From contig JYIP02000009.1 in NCBI GenBank assembly GCA_001051155.2, forward strand, positions 1,550,001 to 1,614,000: a DNA stretch of 64,000 bases. Reading direction: 5' to 3'. Of the stretch, positions 11,397 to 23,822 are shown one piece after another. The notes under the pieces are model-generated. The model made no database searches and was not told the DNA's origin. It saw nothing but the letters and a program-made list of their open reading frames with translations. Source of the DNA: Chrysoporthe austroafricana (Eukaryota; Ascomycota; Sordariomycetes; Diaporthales; Cryphonectriaceae). How positions within the stretch are numbered: the first letter of the stretch is position 1; each line of letters opens with the position of its first letter. Made by a program: the position numbers and the translations under genes.

Positions 11397-13369
11397 ATGG
11401 AGTTTTGGTCGTATGTCAGTGGTCAAACCCTCTCTTATGCCCTTGGTGTGATCCTTGGCTTCACTGTGCATCATAGCATTTTCATTCATGGAGAGTGGCA
11501 TGTACAGGCTCCTCACATCATCACTGGTCATGCCTCGGTTGCTTTTTTCCTGGTTTTAGGGAGCAGATTCTCACAGGGAAACGTCGGAGCGGTATTCGAT
11601 ATTCTCAATTCCATGTTCTGGGGCTATCTTCCTGGTCTTATATTGAGTATTCTGATTTATCGCCTATTGTTTCATCCACTCACGAGAGCTGGATTCCCCG
11701 GTCCATGGTATGCTCCCATCAGCAAAATATGGCATGTGTGGGCCGCGAGGAACGCCCGAAATCACATTGTTCTAGCCGATCTACACGATAGATACGGAGA
11801 CTTTGTACGGACTGGTAGGTTTTACACAAACCTCTTGGTTGCCCGCTCGACGACATTCGTCGTAAACAAATGCTTAGCCTTAATTAATGACTGACTTGCT
11901 CTGCAGGCCCTGCCGAGGTAACCGTATTCACACCGGATGTGTTTATGGCCATTGACGGTCCTCGATCTGAATGTATCAAATCGGAGTTTTATGACGTCCT
12001 CATGAGCAGCAACTACTTTTCCCTTGTCTCCTCCCGTGTCGACGTTGTTCATGCAGCCCGCCGTCGTGAATGGCGTCCGGGATTTTCAAACACGGCTCTG
12101 CAGTCGCATAGGAACAAAGTCCTTCCGCATCTGGATCAGTTAGACAAGCTCATTGAGTCCGACGTCGCTGTGGGCCGACCATCGAACATTCGTGACTACA
12201 TGTACTGGTTTGGCTTTGACACTATGGGGGAATTCGTCTTCAGCAAGTCTTTTGGTATGCTTAAGAATCGGAGCGCCAGTCCCATTATTAGCCGCCTTCA
12301 GAACGCACTCTCCCTTCTTGGGCCTCTGGCTCCAACGCCATGGCTTGTCCACGTAGGTCTGAGATTGGCGCCCAGAGTTAATATGATGAAGAACTGGTGC
12401 GATACGCTTGAGTGGTGTGGCAGCCAGATGAGGCACAGGCTGGATGATGCTAAGTTGAAACAGACCATGGACGGTGACGACCTGGCGTATTACTTGATGG
12501 AGGCCCAGCAAGACGGGAACACTGGCTCTGTGGATAATGACGCATGGAAGCTACAGTGGCTGACTGGTGACTCGTTGCTGGCCATTTTTGCTGGGAGGTG
12601 AGTCAATGCTTCTCGATTCTTCATTTGTATCAATCCCAGCAGCTTCTAGTTTGGGCGTTTCTAACCGAGATACTAGCGATACGACAGCAGGAACCCTGAT
12701 CGGCATGTTTGCTGAGCTGGCCAAACATCCGGAGCATACACAGAAGATCTTTGAAGAAGTAGCCAAAATCGACGTGGCCGATTTCCAAACCTTGAGTAGG
12801 GTTCCGCACCTCAATGCCGTCATCAAGGAAACGTTGCGTCTGTACCCTGCAATCCTTAGTGGTGGTGCCAGGAAGACACAAGAAAACGGCGTCACCATCG
12901 GTGGTAGATATATTCCCCCTTACACGACAATAGTTTGCCCACGCTACTCGATTAACAGGCGTAAGATGCCCATAGTACCATTCCTGGGTCATGATACGCT
13001 AACATCAGATGCACAAGGAGCGGATTGTTTCGAGCGGCCCCACGACTTCGTTCCGGAGCGCTGGACCACACGCCCCGACATGATCAGAAACGCGGCCGGG
13101 TACACCCCGTTTGGCACAGGTATGATTCCTATTAATTTGCTTGAAGTGCAAAACTGATTCCCTGAATGTGCTTAGGCAGCAGATCATGTCTTGGGCGGTT
13201 TCTCGCAGAAGACATCATGAGGGGCCTCATTGCAAGGCTGGTCAAGAAATACCATTTTCGGCTAGCTCCTGGCGAGACTGGGAATCGTGTTTTGGGAGAA
13301 GTTAAGGACCAATTTATTTCCAACCCAGGCCCTCTCTCACTTTGTTTTGAGGAGCGCTCAACGCATTGA
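11397..13369 (+). CDS. Cytochrome P450 monooxygenase with multi-helix N-terminal anchor
   Basis: A 565-residue P450 in five exons: 11397-11814, 11907-12597, 12677-12960, 13009-13119 and 13176-13369; all phases close. The second junction rebuilds the I-helix oxygen-binding motif AGSDTTAGT (about residues 368-376). The K-helix ExxR is KETLRLYP (E421, R424), the PERW motif is FVPERW, and the fourth junction rebuilds the haem loop PFGTGSRSCLG with ligand Cys506. The N-terminal 120 residues hold three or four hydrophobic segments before the proline-rich FPGPWYAP hinge, an arrangement I recall from fungal P450s of the FtmC/CYP67 kind. It would act at the ER membrane with NADPH-P450 reductase. Substrate unknown. 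An in-frame ATG at 11286 would extend it by 37 residues. Confidence 0.9.
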
Positions 13370-14382
13370 ACTGCGCTACGCCTGTATTTAGATGAGCTAG
13401 ATACACGAAGCTGAATACTCGTTATACCTTGCCTTGGGTCAACAAGTTGAACATCGGGGCCATGGCTTTTTACATATTAATCTCTCTTCTATCATTTCTC
13501 AAGACATCGGGCTAGTCGAAGAACTTTCTGACAACTTCCCTGTGTGTGTGCACAGATTCATTACTGTGTGGGGCCTTACGTATCATTACTGTGTGATTGG
13601 AAGTGCTGTCATCCCACAACTGCAACAACATGCGATCAAATGTGACAGTACACAAGGGGGAAATGCAGCGACTTTAGAATCGGGCAAAGTGTATGTAGCC
13701 ACACACGTATTCCACGACAGATCGACGCATCTTGATGTCACAAGACCACTATATGTACCAAGGTTGCTGTCCAATCATATCAATTTTGTACTAGGACTTG
13801 GTGATCTACATGCACAAGGCTGAAGCCACACTAGAGGTATACTGTCAGATGAATCGCGCTGCTGCACTCCTCGCTGCTACTAGCACTAGCACATCACACA
13901 AAGTATACCTACCCTCCCCATGTGCAACAGCCTTCTTGATTGGCACTCAAGATGAGCTTAAGGAGGTTACAGACACGGCGATTAGTGCGTATTATTGCCC
14001 TGGTATATGCGCTTTGATGTCCCGTAATATTGGTGGTGGTAGTTCCGTCTTCTTTTGAGTGATGAGCTTGTCCTTATTGCAGAACACTGTTGAATAACAA
14101 GCCCGAAGTCATGAACTTAGAGCCGCGCATCTCAAGGTACGAGTGTACGCGTCTGAGATGCAAGCATCCTCCCCATGTTGCCGTACGGGGATCCCCAAGC
14201 AACTGTGTATGGAGTCACGTATCTTGGTGCCTGTATTATCAAGTCTGATTACTGCGTGAACTAAAAAATGGCGATCGAAAGGAGCACCTATTTGCAGTGT
14301 GAAGTTTATCATTAATCATTATCAGTTGTTTTCGTTGGAAACTTCCTATGCAAATCTGGATAATTTTTTCTGCTGCTTTTCT
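13370..14382. other. Intergenic region between convergent genes
   Basis: Separates the 3' ends of the P450 and sulfatase genes. Some open frames exist, but none has family features. Nothing else seen. Confidence 0.5.
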
Positions 14383-16338
14383 TCATGTAGTATCCGTATA
14401 ACTCCTCGCCTTCTTGGTGGTGGCCTGCCAGTCCAGCTCTGCCGCGGTGAGATCACGCGCCCTAGCCTCGATCGTAGCCAGGTCCTCATATACGGCCCCG
14501 AAGTATGTCCCATTCCAGCCAATGGTGTCGCTGGCGCTGGGCGTCGTTCCCACGCCGTAGTCAGCGAGATCTTGGTGCGGGGTGGTCAACTCCTCCAAGG
14601 ACACCGAGTAGTTTGAGGAAAAGAAGGGCTCCTCATTGGCGAGGTTGTACTGCAGTGCGCAGACGTCGAAGTGGACGCTGGGCAGCGAGGAGTAGAATAG
14701 GTCGTATCTCGGATCCAGAGCGTCGGCGAGGGACTTGACGCTCCCGTCGGGATGAAGAACAGTCCACGGGGCGCGGCACCCCTGGCCGATGCACGCCTTG
14801 AGCAGCAGCATGAGCCCGTTCATCCTCGTGGTCAGGCGCGCCGCCTCGGCGGAGCTGTTCGCCTGGATGGGGTTGAGCTCATACGGGTCGGCGACGATGT
14901 CATACAGCTCGGTCTCGCCCGTGCACCACACCGCGTACATGTAAGCGTAGTCCTTGGCGATGACTCTGGCGGTCTTGTAGGTATTGTTCCCTACGAAGGT
15001 GTCTGCGTATCCGAGGCCAGTGGCTTCGATGATGCCGTTGCCCCAATACTCGATGTTCACAGTCTCAACGTACGAGGCATCAGTGCCGGAGCTATTAGTT
15101 GAAGTGCTGTTAGCGGCAGTGAAGTACGGGCGCAGGCTGCGACCGTCCAGCCAGCTGGGCCATTCGGACTCGTCCAGTCCGGCGAAGTCCAATAGTGTTG
15201 GGGCGATGTCGATGTGGTTTGAGGGCAGGTCGGTGTCCAAGCCTTGTGGCACTCCGGGGCCACGGATCGCGAAGGGAACATGGGTATCCTCCTTGTAAGG
15301 CAACGTCTTGCCACAGGGCACCCGATGATTCCCGAGATGGTATCCATGGTCAGCGCTGAAGACGACAACTGTGTTATCAAGTTCGCCGTTCTGCTCGAGA
15401 ATGTCGAGCAAATGATCAACCATCTCATTGACAGACTGCAACGCCTGCATGCGCGCGCGCGCATACTCATCGACCACTTTGATGGTAGAGCTGTTCATCA
15501 GAGGCAGTTGGCCGACCCACGAGGGCTTGTTGTTGACCGCCGGGTTGAAGTTCGGCCTGCGAGGGGCTGTCACGTTCGGAAACAGGTCCATGTGGCGAGC
15601 AGCTGGTACGGGAGCCCAGTCTCCCGTCTCATTGAAGGTAGCATGAGGAGCTGTCGGAGCGACCATCAGGAACCATGGCTGGCCAGTCGCAGTCTCGTTG
15701 GCGATCAGCTTCTGAACCCGGTCAGCGGCCTTGGCGTGGACGACGTCCTGCAGGTAAGAGCCATTATAGTATCGCGGCGTAGCGCCATCGACCGAGAAGA
15801 CGGGCGTGTTGTAAGTGTACATCCACGGATCGAGCATGCCATCAAAACGGTCCCATCCGGCTGGTGGCGTATCCCAGTTGTAGACGGCATAGCCGTTCAT
15901 GATCTTACCAATGAATTCCGATCTGTAGCCGGCGCGCCTCATGTAGTGAGGGAGATAGTTGTCATTCTCTCCTGAGGCCTGGAACTTTTGGAAGCTTCCT
16001 CCGGGCAAAACCACGTTCGTGTTGTTTGTATTATGAGCCTGCTGACCGCGCAGCATTGCCACCCGCGACGGACAGCATAGTGCCACGGTCGTATAGTGAT
16101 TGTTGAAAGTGAAACCTAAATAGCACCATCAGATTTTTGGTGCTATCCCCTTGCACACATCCTCAAGCCTAGGAGCCATCTCACCTTCTCCCTGAATACG
16201 ACCCGTCACGGCATCGAGATAGTCGAGCGAACCCAGCTCGATATCCTGGTCATCCGTGAGCACGAACAGAATATTCGGCTGTTTCGCGTGGACTATCGAC
16301 GATGCCAGTGCGGCGAGAAGGCCTAGCGACAGATACAT
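14383..16338 (-). CDS. Secreted arylsulfatase (alkaline-phosphatase superfamily)
   Basis: A 628-residue protein in two exons, 16338-16185 and 16115-14383, with a 69-nt intron. Residues 1-18 form a signal peptide, followed by KQPNILFVLTDDQD, the N-terminal metal-binding aspartates of sulfatases. The junction rebuilds GFTFNNHYTT, leading into LCCPSRVAMLRG: Cys65 in the C-x-P-S-R motif is the residue converted to formylglycine. A second metal site lies in SADHGYHLGNHR and a Lys/His site in GKTLPYKEDTHVP. The length matches fungal arylsulfatases of about 600-640 residues, and numerous N-x-S/T sites fit secretion. It would hydrolyse organic sulfate esters for sulfur supply. Arylsulfatase is preferred over choline sulfatase because of the signal peptide and size. 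Confidence 0.9.
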
Positions 16339-18206
16339 GGCGAACGACGGGCAGCTGCGACACCTTCAACAAACGACGAATCGGTGTAATTAGCAAGTGC
16401 ACCAGCTTAGATTTATATTACGACGTTGACCGCTCGCAATACTTCAAGCACTTTACCGTGTTGATCAGTGGGACCGACTTCCGATTATTGTCCCGATCAA
16501 GCCCTCTCTTAGTGGCATGGCGTATATTGTGGCAACATGTGGGCCGATGGCGCCATGGCACTAGTAGACAACTTGGGCGTATATCGGAACCGCTTGAAAT
16601 CACGTTGCCGCAACGAAGCCAGCAGACTCAGCCCTTGAGCCGTCACTGACTTTGTAAACAGCATCGACCGTGGTAGGTTCAACATGAAGCCTCGTGGCCT
16701 TGATAAAGACGTCACTTTAATTTGCGGCGTCGTTCTTGAATGGCCAGCTTATTCCCCGGTTCTCAAGCTTATCTCCGCATTCGAAGAGCAGTCGATAATC
16801 GGGTCAGGACAGGAGAACGATCCTAACACCAGCATTGAATCCTGCGAGATGGGCTCGGTGCTCCGAGGTCTGGTATATTTTGTGAGAGCTGTACTAGTAC
16901 GTAACAGTGGAGATAGGTGTCTACAAACGTAGAATTCGCCATCTCTTCTAACCCTGTGTCAAGATTCTCATTGCGGATGTTCGGCATCTGGGTGCTGATG
17001 TGAGAGCACCGCGTTCATAACGAACCTTTTTCCTAAATAGACTTCTGGCATACTTTGAGATAAAGCTACTTTGGTCTGCAGCATATAAAGTAAAGTTGCA
17101 GCTAGCGGTTCGGTTCGTATTAGGGTATAAAGGGCTCGCTGGGGCGCGTAAGGATGGTCACGGAAGAATTACAGACGTACTTGGCGCGCTTGGGTATTGC
17201 ACTCTTACCGGGAACTGCAACCGCCTCCTATGCTGAATGATCACCCGACGTCCCTGCAAACATCCACCAGCTTTCATACTTTATAGGGTAGTAGTGAAAT
17301 TGAGGCAGGCATACCGTGCTCCCCTCGCAAGCTAGAGACCCTGGCAACGGGGACTTGCCGTGGACTCGGTCAGCAATCTTGTGGATCACGCTGCCACACA
17401 GCAAAGCAGCTACATATGTCATGGTGTGTAGGATCCCGCTATGTTTTGGGACCTCTCTCCCGGCATAGTCTGCATGAGGATCGCGTCGAAGGCTAGTATA
17501 CCCGGGGAGGGTGTGTCTGCTCGTGCTCTTGAACTCAATTGATATGTCACCACTGACTCGCCCTCAACCTCTAGAAGTAAGCCGGGATACGACTCAGAAG
17601 CTGGGATGCGACTCAGAAGCTGGAGTGGAGCGACAGCCCAGGCATCCTCGCAACCGAGGAGCGGGTAGATCGAGAATAATCCCACCTACGGAGCCAACGT
17701 CTCGATGTTGAAAGTACCAGTTGATGTTGTTTACGGCCTGTTCCTAATGGACCGCCTGCCACTTGGGAACTCGCAAAGGCGTCACAGATGCGCGCATATG
17801 CCCAGACACTTTTGGTGACATGATGACAAGTGGACTTGCAAGACGCCACCCGGTATTGGATTCATGTGCTTGGAGGCGCCCTGACCACCGTGTGGTTGTC
17901 CCATGGACTTTGGGGTGATGCTTGCTGCGTAGTCTGTGGATTGTGATACTGCTGTCGTATGAGCACAAGTGAGGTAGGCAGAATTCGAGCACCATGAACA
18001 CGGAACACTGGAGAGTTTTGAAGGTGGGTAACACAAGAAAAGAAGTTCATTACATGAAGTCATTATCAATAACAACCAATCCAGCCGAGCCAGACCCTCA
18101 TCCAGGCCTACTTCCGTGACCAGGTTTACCCATACATAAAAGTCATCATCCGAGGAGCCAACCGCACAAAAAACACCATTGCCACCCGGGTCAATCATCC
18201 AATAAC
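16339..18206. other. Intergenic region
   Basis: Promoter of the sulfatase gene and the 3' region of the SMC4 gene. A short imperfect repeat (GGGATACGACTCAGAAGCT, then GGGATGCGACTCAGAAGCT) lies at about 17583-17622. Small open frames at 16684-16932 and 17419-17685 have no recognisable features and are not called. Confidence 0.5.
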
Positions 18207-21200
18207 TTATCTCCAAGGCTGACTAAGCGTGAAGTTGACAGTTTGTGTTGCCCCTATGCCCAACTGCTGCTGTTGTTGCGGCTGCGGCTTCCTGCCAATG
18301 ACATAATCCTGGTTCTCAATCGTGACGGACTTCGTCATGTGGCTGACCTTGTACACGCCCACCAGGCGGGCGGCCAGCTCGAACATGTTGTTGCGGAGCG
18401 AGATGACAATGAACTGGGCGTTCTTGGTGCGCTCCTTGATGTAATTGGCGACAATTGAGACCTGCCATATGGCGTCAGTGCTATGCGCTATTGGAGTGAT
18501 ATCGGGATTCGAGCCCATGTGGGCAGCTGACTTACATTTCTGAAATCCAGCGCAGCATCAATTTCGTCCATCACATACAGCGGCGTCGGCTTATAGTGAT
18601 GTAGCGCAAAGACAAGCGCCAGACTGCTGAGGGTCTTCTCACCACCGGAAAGGTTGCTGATGTTCTTCCAGGACTTCTTGGGCGGCATGACGCTGAATAG
18701 GATACCTTCGGAGAAAGGGTCAAGAGAGTCGACAAGCTCGAGCTCCGCATTACCACCCATGGTGATCATCTGGTACATCTCCTTCAACCGCAAGGAGATC
18801 ATACTGAAACCTTCCATGAAGCCCTCAAGGCGCAGTCGTCGGAGCTCATCGCAGCGCTTCTTGGCAGCATCACGCTGAGTGACAGCTGATTGGAGGTCCG
18901 AGGATCGAGCGGCGTGTTCCTCAACACGGCGACGGTATTCAGCAAGGACGCCAAGGTCGACGTTGACATTCTGAGTCTTCTCCTTAAGAACGAGGATCTC
19001 GCCCTTGAGCTTCTCCTTGTTCATATCCTGGAGCTCATCTTTGCTGTATCGAGGCAACGTCTTCTGTGTCCTACGGTCCCGGACAATGGTGTTGTCAGGC
19101 TCCTCCTCCGCGGCATCGGCGTCCGTCATTTCTGTGTCTCCATCTCCTTCTTCGCCGTTGGCCTGAGGTTGTCCGTCTTCAGCGGCTCCCTCCTCAGCAT
19201 CCCCATTTGGTGCAGCCTTGGGCGCGGCAGCAGACTCCAAGTCTTCGATATCTTGAAGCTGCAGTTTGGACAGTTTCTCTTCCCAGCCACGTACCCTGTT
19301 CTGGTTCTCGGCAAGAACCTTCTGATTCTCTTCAAGCTTGTTGCGCATCTCGATTTCCATGGCCCGAGTGGCATTGAGCTCGGCCGTTTTCTCATCCAGC
19401 TCAGACTTCAGTTCAGCAAGCTCTTGCTTCTTGACAGCAAGACCCTCCTGGGCCTCCTCGACGCGAGTCTTGAAATCCTCAGCCTTGTCGCCCGAATTCT
19501 TGATCTCGTCTTCGAGCTTCTCAAGGTCCTGCACTGTTGAATCGTGCTCTTTCGTAGCCTTGGCATGATCTTTGGCCAGCTTGACTTTCTGCTTCTCCGC
19601 TTTCGCCTTCTTGACCTCGGCGGTGGATGTCTCCTCGTTGTGCGATGCAATCTCCGCCTTGAGGCCATCGACCTTGGTCCTCTGCGCACGAAGCTTTTCT
19701 CCGCCGACTTGCATGATCGTGTCCTGGAGTGTCTTAATTTCTTCCTCGACAGTAGCTGTCTCGCCGTGCAACTTCTCGACTTCCTTATTGAGACCCTTGA
19801 TCTCCTTCACGAGGGCAGCGATTCGGCTGTCATCTGTCTTGGACGGCTGATGCTCCTTGCCGAGTTCTTTTATGCGCCGCTGAGCGTCGGCCAGGTTCCT
19901 CGTGAGGCTCTCGATTTCCAGAGTGACCTTCTGCATCTTGGTCTCGAGCTGGGGAATCCGGTTCTTGAGGTCGCGCAGACGCGTCTCTTGCTCACGCTGG
20001 TAGTCAAGAAATTCTTGGAACTTCTGCTCAAGAGAGTCACGGTCACCCTCGAGCTTTTGCACCTGCTCCTTTGTTGTGTCGGCGACGAGCTTCGAGGACA
20101 TCAAGCCTTTCTTGACCGTATTGCCACCACCAGACATCGTGCCGGACTTGTCGATGAGCTCACCATTTAATGTAACCACTCGCCATCTCTTGGCGCCGTA
20201 TGCAATGCGGTTGGCTTGAGCAAGGTCTGTGGCAACAAGAGTATCCTGGAGAGCATGGTAGAACGCTGCCCGGAATCTGTCTTCCTTCGGCTTGACGAGG
20301 TCGAAGAGACGCGGGGCATTCTCTGGCGTCTGGATTTGCGAAAGGTCCCGAGACCTCAGTTTGTCCAGGCACATGAAATTTCCCCGGCCCATGTTTGTCT
20401 TGCGCAGGTACTCGATGCACTGCTGACCGGCCTCAACAGTGTCGGTGACGAAGTTGTCCAGAGCACCACAGGCGGTCGAGATGGCTACGTCGTATTTCTG
20501 GTCGATAGCACCTAGGTTCCCGAGGCGGCCATGGAAGCCGTCGATACGACCAGATTCCTTCATGCGCATGAGTGCCGTAAGCACATTGCTCTGGGTCTGG
20601 GTAGCTGAAAGGTTGGATCGAGCCTCATCAGCCTTTTGCCGAGCGTTGGAGACCTTGGATCGAATTCTAGGCTCTTGTCCGGCGAGCTCCTGGATCTCAG
20701 TCTCGACCTGCTTAGCCTCCGCCTCCAGCTGGATCTTCTCTTTCAGGCAGTCCTTGAGCTCGTCCTCCTTATCCTTGCGGCGTTTCTCGATGGAGGCGAC
20801 CTTGCTCTCCATCTCTTCCAGAGCGACGGCACCGGCATTTGCCTTCTCCTGGAGAATGTTCAGCTCACTTTCAGCAACGGCAATTGCGGATTGCTTCTGG
20901 TTGATCTTCTCCTGCCAGGGCTCCAGAGACTTCTGCTTGGCTGCGATCTGGTCTGAGAAGGCCTGTGTCTTGCCCTTCAGCGCCTCACGGATGTTGGCGA
21001 GCTCAGCTTCCTCCTCTCTGATCTGCTGCTCGAGAGCGACAATCTTCTCAGCGCGGCTCTGGATGTCTTCAGTGCACTGCTCGATCGTCTCGTCTGCCGC
21101 AGCGCTCGTCTTCTCCGCGTTGCTAATGGTCTTCTCTAACTTCTTGCGCTTGTCCGTTAAGAACTTGCGTTTCTCGTCAAATTTGACGCGTTCCTGCTCG

Positions 21201-23173
21201 AATTTGGCCATCTCCTTCAGCAGGGCCTGGGTCTCCTTGTCTTGTGCATCATACTCCTTGTTGCCCTTGGAGAACCTCTTCTGCAGCTCCTTGATGATGG
21301 CCTCGCTGCCGTGGTGTTTCTCAAGCTCCTCGTCAAGCTGCGCCTGTAACTGCGCGACGGCCTCCTCCGCGACGACTACATTGTCGTTGCACTCGCTGAT
21401 GCAGAGCTGGTAGAGGGCAGATTGCTTCGTCACCAGTTCATTCTCATCACGGATGTAGGCCAATGCCTTCTCCTTCTTATCTTCGAGGCTGTTCTTCTCC
21501 TTCTCGACATGCTGGACACGGCCATTCTTCTCCATGCATATCTCGTTGAGAGTCTCGACCTCTGTAGCGGATTCCTCGATTGGTGCCTTGTATTTAGACG
21601 TGCCGATAATATCCTCAAGATATTCAAGCAAGCCATCGTCGTGCTCGTTAGCAGCTTTGGGCTTCATCTGAGCGATCGATTCCACCTCACCCTGCAGGAT
21701 CAAGAATCGCTTGTGGTCGAGGTCGACCCCGCGGTCCCTCAACAAGGTGGTAACTGTGGTGAAATTGGATGTCTTCCCATTGATGTAGTAGCTGCTCGAG
21801 TTGTTCCTGAAAGCCTTACGCGAAATATAGAGCTCGGAATCGGGTATGACTTCGTGTCCGCCACCGGGCTGGCGAAAAGCATGTCAGTACACTGGTGAGG
21901 GTGAGGTCAATAGCTCTGGAATACATACATGGTCCAGAACCTCGTGGAAATGCACGGCAACCTCGCAATGATCCAAATTCGGGTACTTTGCGGAGTTGTG
22001 GATCAAAGCGGAGAGTTTGCCCTGCCGCATCTTGCTGGCTCGGAAACCGAACACGAACAGCAAAGAGTCGATGACATTGGATTTGCCGGAGCCGTTGGGA
22101 CCAACGACAGATGAGAAAGACGCATGGAACGGCCCGACCTCCTGACGCCCAGCGTAGCTCTTGAAGTTGGTGAGGATCAGGTACGTGATGACGAGACGCG
22201 GCTTTGGGGTCGTGTCCTCGACCTGGGGGATAACCATCGTGCGCGACTTCAGCACAATGTCAATCGGCTTGTCCATGACCGCGTCCAGTGGCCTCACGGG
22301 CTTGGCGGTATTCAGCAATGTGTCCTCGATGGCGCGTCGCTGATCGTTCCCAGCGGCCTCGGTGTTGTTGGCCAGCGGCGTCTGGAAGCGATCGGGATCT
22401 GGAGTAACCGAAGGTCTTGGGGTCGCTGTAGGTTTTGATGATGCCGGAGGCTCTTTCTCGGGCGCAGGCGTGGCTCGCGCAGGTGTGGTTCTCGCAGGCG
22501 TCTCTCTGGCAGGTGTGGCTCTCGCAGGTGTGTCATGCGCGGGCGCGGGCGCGGGAGACTTAACCGGAGAGGAAGCTCGCGGGGCAATGCTCTCACGCGT
22601 GGAGGGGGACTTCTTCACCTGCGGCGGCTCCTCGTCGATGTCCATGGCTGTATCGTCCGGCTGGACATTCTCATCCTGCCCCTCGTGGACCTCGTCGGGG
22701 ACCCTCCCGTCGACGGTAGGCTCAATACTGGGCTCCGCGGCAGCGGCGTTGATGGCGCTTGGCTCGACGCTCTCCTCCTTGACGACGTTCTTTCGTGGCC
22801 GGCCACGTCTGCGCGTCGTCGTGGCAGCTGGCGCCGCTGTCTGGTCTGGATCGAGCTGGCTTGAATCAGCGCCGGGCCCGGGAGTAGCGGAGTCTTTCGC
22901 GGCGCTCTTTCTTGGTCGACCTGTTCTGCGCCCGGCTGAAGAGCCGGATGGTGGTGTCTCTGTCGCGGGCGGCTGTGTGGTCTGTCTCCTCGTCCTGGCA
23001 ACAGATGCCCTGCCAACAGACTTGCGCGGTGCGCTCTTAGCTGGCACAGGCGTGAAGTCATCCTCGCTATCTTCTGCCGGGGGCGGCGATGGGGAGTTGG
23101 CGTCCTCGTCGGAGTCCTCTTCGATAATCTGTTTTCTCTTCGCCGCGGCTCGTCGGGTTGGTCGCGTCGACAT
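18207..23173 (-). CDS. SMC4: Condensin subunit SMC4 (Cut3)
   Basis: A 1610-residue SMC ATPase in three exons: 23173-21929, 21868-18536 and 18461-18207, all phase 0. Walker A is GPNGSGKSNVID (358-369). Long coiled coils flank a hinge at about 856-1010 containing the DGFHGRLGNLG and SGTMSGGG landmarks. The ABC signature NLSGGEKTLSSLALVFALH and Walker B PLYVMDEIDAALD lie near the C-terminus. The 61-nt first intron rebuilds HEVLDH-PGGGHEVIP, typical of SMC4. With SMC2 and the non-SMC subunits it forms condensin, which compacts mitotic chromosomes. The N-terminal extension of about 325 residues is long, with two AT-hook-like cores (TGRPRK, RGRPRK) and a run of TPAR repeats. The C-terminal coil carries an acidic insertion. 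Start chosen at MSTRPTRR, where the conserved acidic head begins. Confidence 0.97.
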
Positions 23174-23822
23174 GATGGGCGTTGGGGGTGGGGGGAGGGA
23201 TATCAAGGGCAAGCTCCGTCGGCAGACGGTGAAATATACAACAAAGAGAAGGAGAGAAGGAGTCGAGAGTGGCGCTGTTGGCGAGATCCAGAATGCCAGA
23301 ACTGGAGGGGCTGCAAGAGAGAGGTCTTGCGAAGATGTGGAGGGTGGGTTGCGGACGGTGGTTGCTCTGTGCTCCAGCCGAAAACTGGGTATAACTGTAA
23401 ACAAAAACACGCGCTAGACGAGGGGTGAGCTCCACAGCGTGTGTGTATGGCAGGGGTGCAGCTGCACACCCAGACGCTCTCACTGCTTCCAGCCGCGCGA
23501 GATCTCTGTCCTTCGGCCTGGCATAGCCGTCTTGCCTTCCAGAAGCTCCTCGATCCCGAGCCTCCTCGTCTTCTGCAGTGCATATTCTGAAACTCACTTA
23601 AAATACACGTCAATGAAAGCCGGGATGGCATCGCTGCCGCTGCCGTGTTGTTCTACAGCTCTTATCTGTTAACCGCCCGGCTGCATCCCCACACTATTAC
23701 TAACAAGCGCGATAAGCCGTCGCATTTCTGAACTCGAGTCTTCCAACTTTCCTCCGAGGATCGCGACAGTGTATCTTGCCCAGGCCAGCCGCCAACATCG
23801 TCGAGGCACCAGCCCAACACAG
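23174..23822. promoter_or_regulatory. Shared divergent promoter of SMC4 and ELYS-like genes
   Basis: A 649-bp interval separates the two start codons, which point away from each other. Both genes act in chromosome or nuclear organisation, so shared expression is plausible but inferred from layout only. No specific operator was identified. Confidence 0.5.

Noticed and set aside
15244..15975. A 243-codon plus-strand frame antisense to the sulfatase
   Set aside because: Shadow frame; the sulfatase motifs are on the other strand.
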